8,713 nt of DNA from CAYZPB01 sp964551195 (GTDB lineage: Bacteria; Bacillota; Bacilli; Tepidibacillales; Tepidibacillaceae). Location: positions 1-8,713 of the forward strand of contig CAZKBI010000028.1 in assembly GCA_964551195.1 (NCBI GenBank), read 5' to 3'. The position numbers and the translations under genes were made by a program. Of the stretch, positions 7,028 to 8,713 are shown one piece after another; position 1 is the first letter of the stretch; every line of letters begins with the position of its first letter. Below the pieces are notes generated by a model that was given only the letters and a program-made list of their open reading frames with translations, made no database searches and had not been told where the DNA came from.

Positions 7028-8218
7028 TTGCATTTGTCGAAACGCGCCTTAAAAATTGAACCATCACCAACGCTGGCAATTAATGCAAAAGCAAAGGAAT
7101 TAAATGATAAAGGAGTTAATGTAATTAGTTTAAGTGCTGGCGAGCCTGACTTTAATACTGCAAATAATATTATTGAGGCTGCTTATCAGGCGATGCTAGA
7201 TGGACAAACCAAATATACTGCAGCAAGTGGAATTTCTGAATTGAAGGAAGCGATTGTTAATAAATTAAAAGATGACAATGATCTAAATTATACAGTGCAG
7301 CAAATTATTATTACGAATGGTGCTAAGCATGCTCTTTATAATTACTTTCAGGTTGTTTGCAACCCAGGTGACGAGGTAATCATACCAACACCATATTGGG
7401 TCAGCTACCCAGAAATGGTTAAGTTAGCTGATGCTCTACCTATCTTTATTAAAGGGAGAGAAGAGAACCAATATAAGATCACGCCAGACCAACTTGAAGA
7501 GAGTATTACGGAAAAAACCAAGGCTTTGATTATTAATTCCCCAAGCAACCCAACAGGAGCGGTTTATGATCGTGCAGAATTAGCAGCACTCGCGGATGTG
7601 TGCAAAAAACATAATATTCTGATTATTTCTGATGAAATTTATGAGAAACTAATTTATAATGATGAGAAACATGTGAGCATCGCTAGTTTGACTGACGATA
7701 CATATCAGCGAACGATTGTTGTCAATGGTTTATCTAAACCTTACGCAATGACTGGTTGGAGAATTGGCTACGCTGCTGGTGATCCGAAAATCATTAAGGC
7801 AATGTCCGATATTTCTAGTCATAGTACCTCTAACCCGGTTACCTTTGCTCAGTATGGAGCAATTGAAGCAATCACTGGACCGCAGGATGAACTAGAAAAA
7901 ATGAAAAATGAATTCGAGTCGCGAAGAGATTATGTGATGTCGAGATTAGTAGAAATACCTGATATAAAGGTAATTAAGCCCGCAGGTGCGTTCTATGTAT
8001 TTATAGACGTTACAGATATTATCAAGGGTAAATATCGTAATGCCGACGAATTTTCTGAGAAACTTCTGGAAGAGGAACTTGTGGCAGTTGTTCCAGGGTC
8101 AGCTTTCGGTGCAGAGAATTTCATTCGAGTCTCCTATGCAACCTCGCAAGAGCAATTAGAGATTGGCTTAAATCGCATTGAAAGCTTTATTCGCAGACTT
8201 ATCGAAACAACCACTTAA
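7028..8218 (+). CDS. aspB: Aspartate aminotransferase, PLP-dependent fold type I, subgroup Ib
   Basis: The product is 396 residues from a TTG start, close to the 393 I recall for B. subtilis AspB. It transfers an amino group between aspartate and 2-oxoglutarate with PLP as cofactor, in the cytoplasm. PLP-binding features are intact: W124 in TPYWVSYP, N174 in SPSNPTG, D202 and Y205 in SDEIYE, the Schiff-base K237 in NGLSKPYAMTGWR, and R367 in FIRVSYA for the substrate alpha-carboxylate. K100 in NGAKHAL matches the subgroup Ib pattern. The gene starts 39 bases after ypmA and is followed 22 bases on by dnaD, so it lies in the same transcript. Subgroup Ib enzymes can also accept glutamate/prephenate or methionine-pathway oxo acids, so the exact in vivo substrate is less certain than the family. 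Confidence 0.9.
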   Translation: MHLSKRALKIEPSPTLAINAKAKELNDKGVNVISLSAGEPDFNTANNIIEAAYQAMLDGQTKYTAASGISELKEAIVNKLKDDNDLNYTVQQIIITNGAKHALYNYFQVVCNPGDEVIIPTPYWVSYPEMVKLADALPIFIKGREENQYKITPDQLEESITEKTKALIINSPSNPTGAVYDRAELAALADVCKKHNILIISDEIYEKLIYNDEKHVSIASLTDDTYQRTIVVNGLSKPYAMTGWRIGYAAGDPKIIKAMSDISSHSTSNPVTFAQYGAIEAITGPQDELEKMKNEFESRRDYVMSRLVEIPDIKVIKPAGAFYVFIDVTDIIKGKYRNADEFSEKLLEEELVAVVPGSAFGAENFIRVSYATSQEQLEIGLNRIESFIRRLIETTT

Positions 8219-8240
8219 TCACGCGAATTTGGAGGAAACT

Positions 8241-8713
8241 ATGTCTAATAATAATCAATTAATTATCGAGTATCTAAAAGCGGGATCGACGAGCATTCCT
8301 AATTTACTTTTAGATAATTATAAGAAAATAGGCATTAATGATGCTGAGTTTGTAGTAATAATTCATCTGCTATATTTCCAAAGCAGAGGTAATTATTTTC
8401 CTAGCACTATTTTGTTGGAGGAAAAAATGTCTTTATCCTGCGATAAAATCATGGAGACTTTACAAGGTTTGCTGCAGCGTGGTTTTTTATTTATAGAGGA
8501 CGGATTAGAGGAAAAATCTGGTTTAATTTATGAAAGATATAATTTAGAACCAATTTTCATTAAGCTTTTTGCTCTCTTAGAACAGCAAGCAGATAAAAAA
8601 ACGATTAAGATAAAGCAAGATAATAAAGAAGAGGCCACTACCAATATCTTTAAATCCTTCGAACAGGAATTTGGCAGAGCTTTATCGCCGATCGAGATTG
8701 AGTTAATTTCTAC
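8241..8713 (+). CDS. dnaD: DnaD primosome protein (N-terminal part, runs off right edge)
   Basis: The gene starts at ATG 8241, with GGAGG at 8231-8235 five bases before it, and stays open for 157 codons to the window edge. B. subtilis DnaD is about 230 residues, so roughly two thirds is present. The N-terminal part (about 1-105) matches the winged-helix DnaD domain that oligomerises, seen as DAEFVVIIHLLYFQSRGNYF followed by LLQRGFLFIED. After a Lys/Glu-rich linker, the DnaB_2/DnaD-like helical domain begins at about 137 with IFKSFEQEFGRALSPIEIE. DnaD acts with DnaA, DnaB and DnaI to load the replicative helicase in low-GC Gram-positives. The position directly after aspB (asnS is absent) matches the aspB-dnaD order. 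The exact C-terminus is not in the window. Confidence 0.9.
   Translation, partial: MSNNNQLIIEYLKAGSTSIPNLLLDNYKKIGINDAEFVVIIHLLYFQSRGNYFPSTILLEEKMSLSCDKIMETLQGLLQRGFLFIEDGLEEKSGLIYERYNLEPIFIKLFALLEQQADKKTIKIKQDNKEEATTNIFKSFEQEFGRALSPIEIELIS

Noticed and set aside
1..8713. Mobile element, CRISPR array, toxin-antitoxin or defence island
   Set aside because: No transposase, integrase, terminal inverted repeats, spaced repeats or unrecognised gene cluster were found. All genes fall in known housekeeping or transport families.

Overview
This window looks like chromosomal DNA of an AT-rich, low-GC Gram-positive bacterium of the Bacilli. The evidence is the gene set. It has a DinG helicase fused to an N-terminal DnaQ-type exonuclease, a 56-residue YpmA (DUF4264) protein, an aspartate aminotransferase of the Bacillus AspB type, and DnaD, the primosome protein of low-GC Gram-positives. 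In Bacillus subtilis the corresponding order is dinG-ypmA-ypmB-aspB-asnS-dnaD, so the backbone is a conserved housekeeping cluster. The species cannot be named from the sequence.

Layout: (1) 1-312, minus strand, the N-terminal 104 residues of a PLD-type cardiolipin synthase that runs off the left edge. (2) 389-3247, plus strand, dinG, divergent from the cardiolipin synthase gene. (3) 3245-3275, a hairpin that begins in the dinG stop codon and ends in the stop codon of the convergent permease gene, apparently terminating both transcripts. (4) 3273-5397, minus strand, a two-gene ABC exporter operon of the YhaQ/YhaP (NatA/NatB-like) type, with an 8-base overlap between ATPase and permease. (5) 5398-5508, a divergent promoter region with a direct repeat. 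(6) 5509-8713, plus strand, a tightly packed run: MTA/SAH deaminase (mtaD), ypmA, aspB and the first 157 codons of dnaD, with gaps of 13, 39 and 22 bases and no terminator seen.

How the genes fit together: compared with the B. subtilis arrangement, the dinG-to-dnaD block is interrupted by the exporter and mtaD, and ypmB and asnS are absent from their expected places. mtaD deaminates methylthioadenosine and S-adenosylhomocysteine. An AspB-family aminotransferase could in principle act at the transamination step of methionine regeneration, but that link is inference from position only. DinG and DnaD serve DNA maintenance and replication initiation. The exporter and the cardiolipin synthase serve the membrane.

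No transposon, phage, CRISPR, tRNA, rRNA or recognisable defence system was found. Every gene belongs to a recognisable family. The points worth a second look are the complete iron-sulfur cysteine set in an exonuclease-fused DinG, the rearranged gene order, the shared stop-to-stop terminator, and the repeat in the divergent promoter region.
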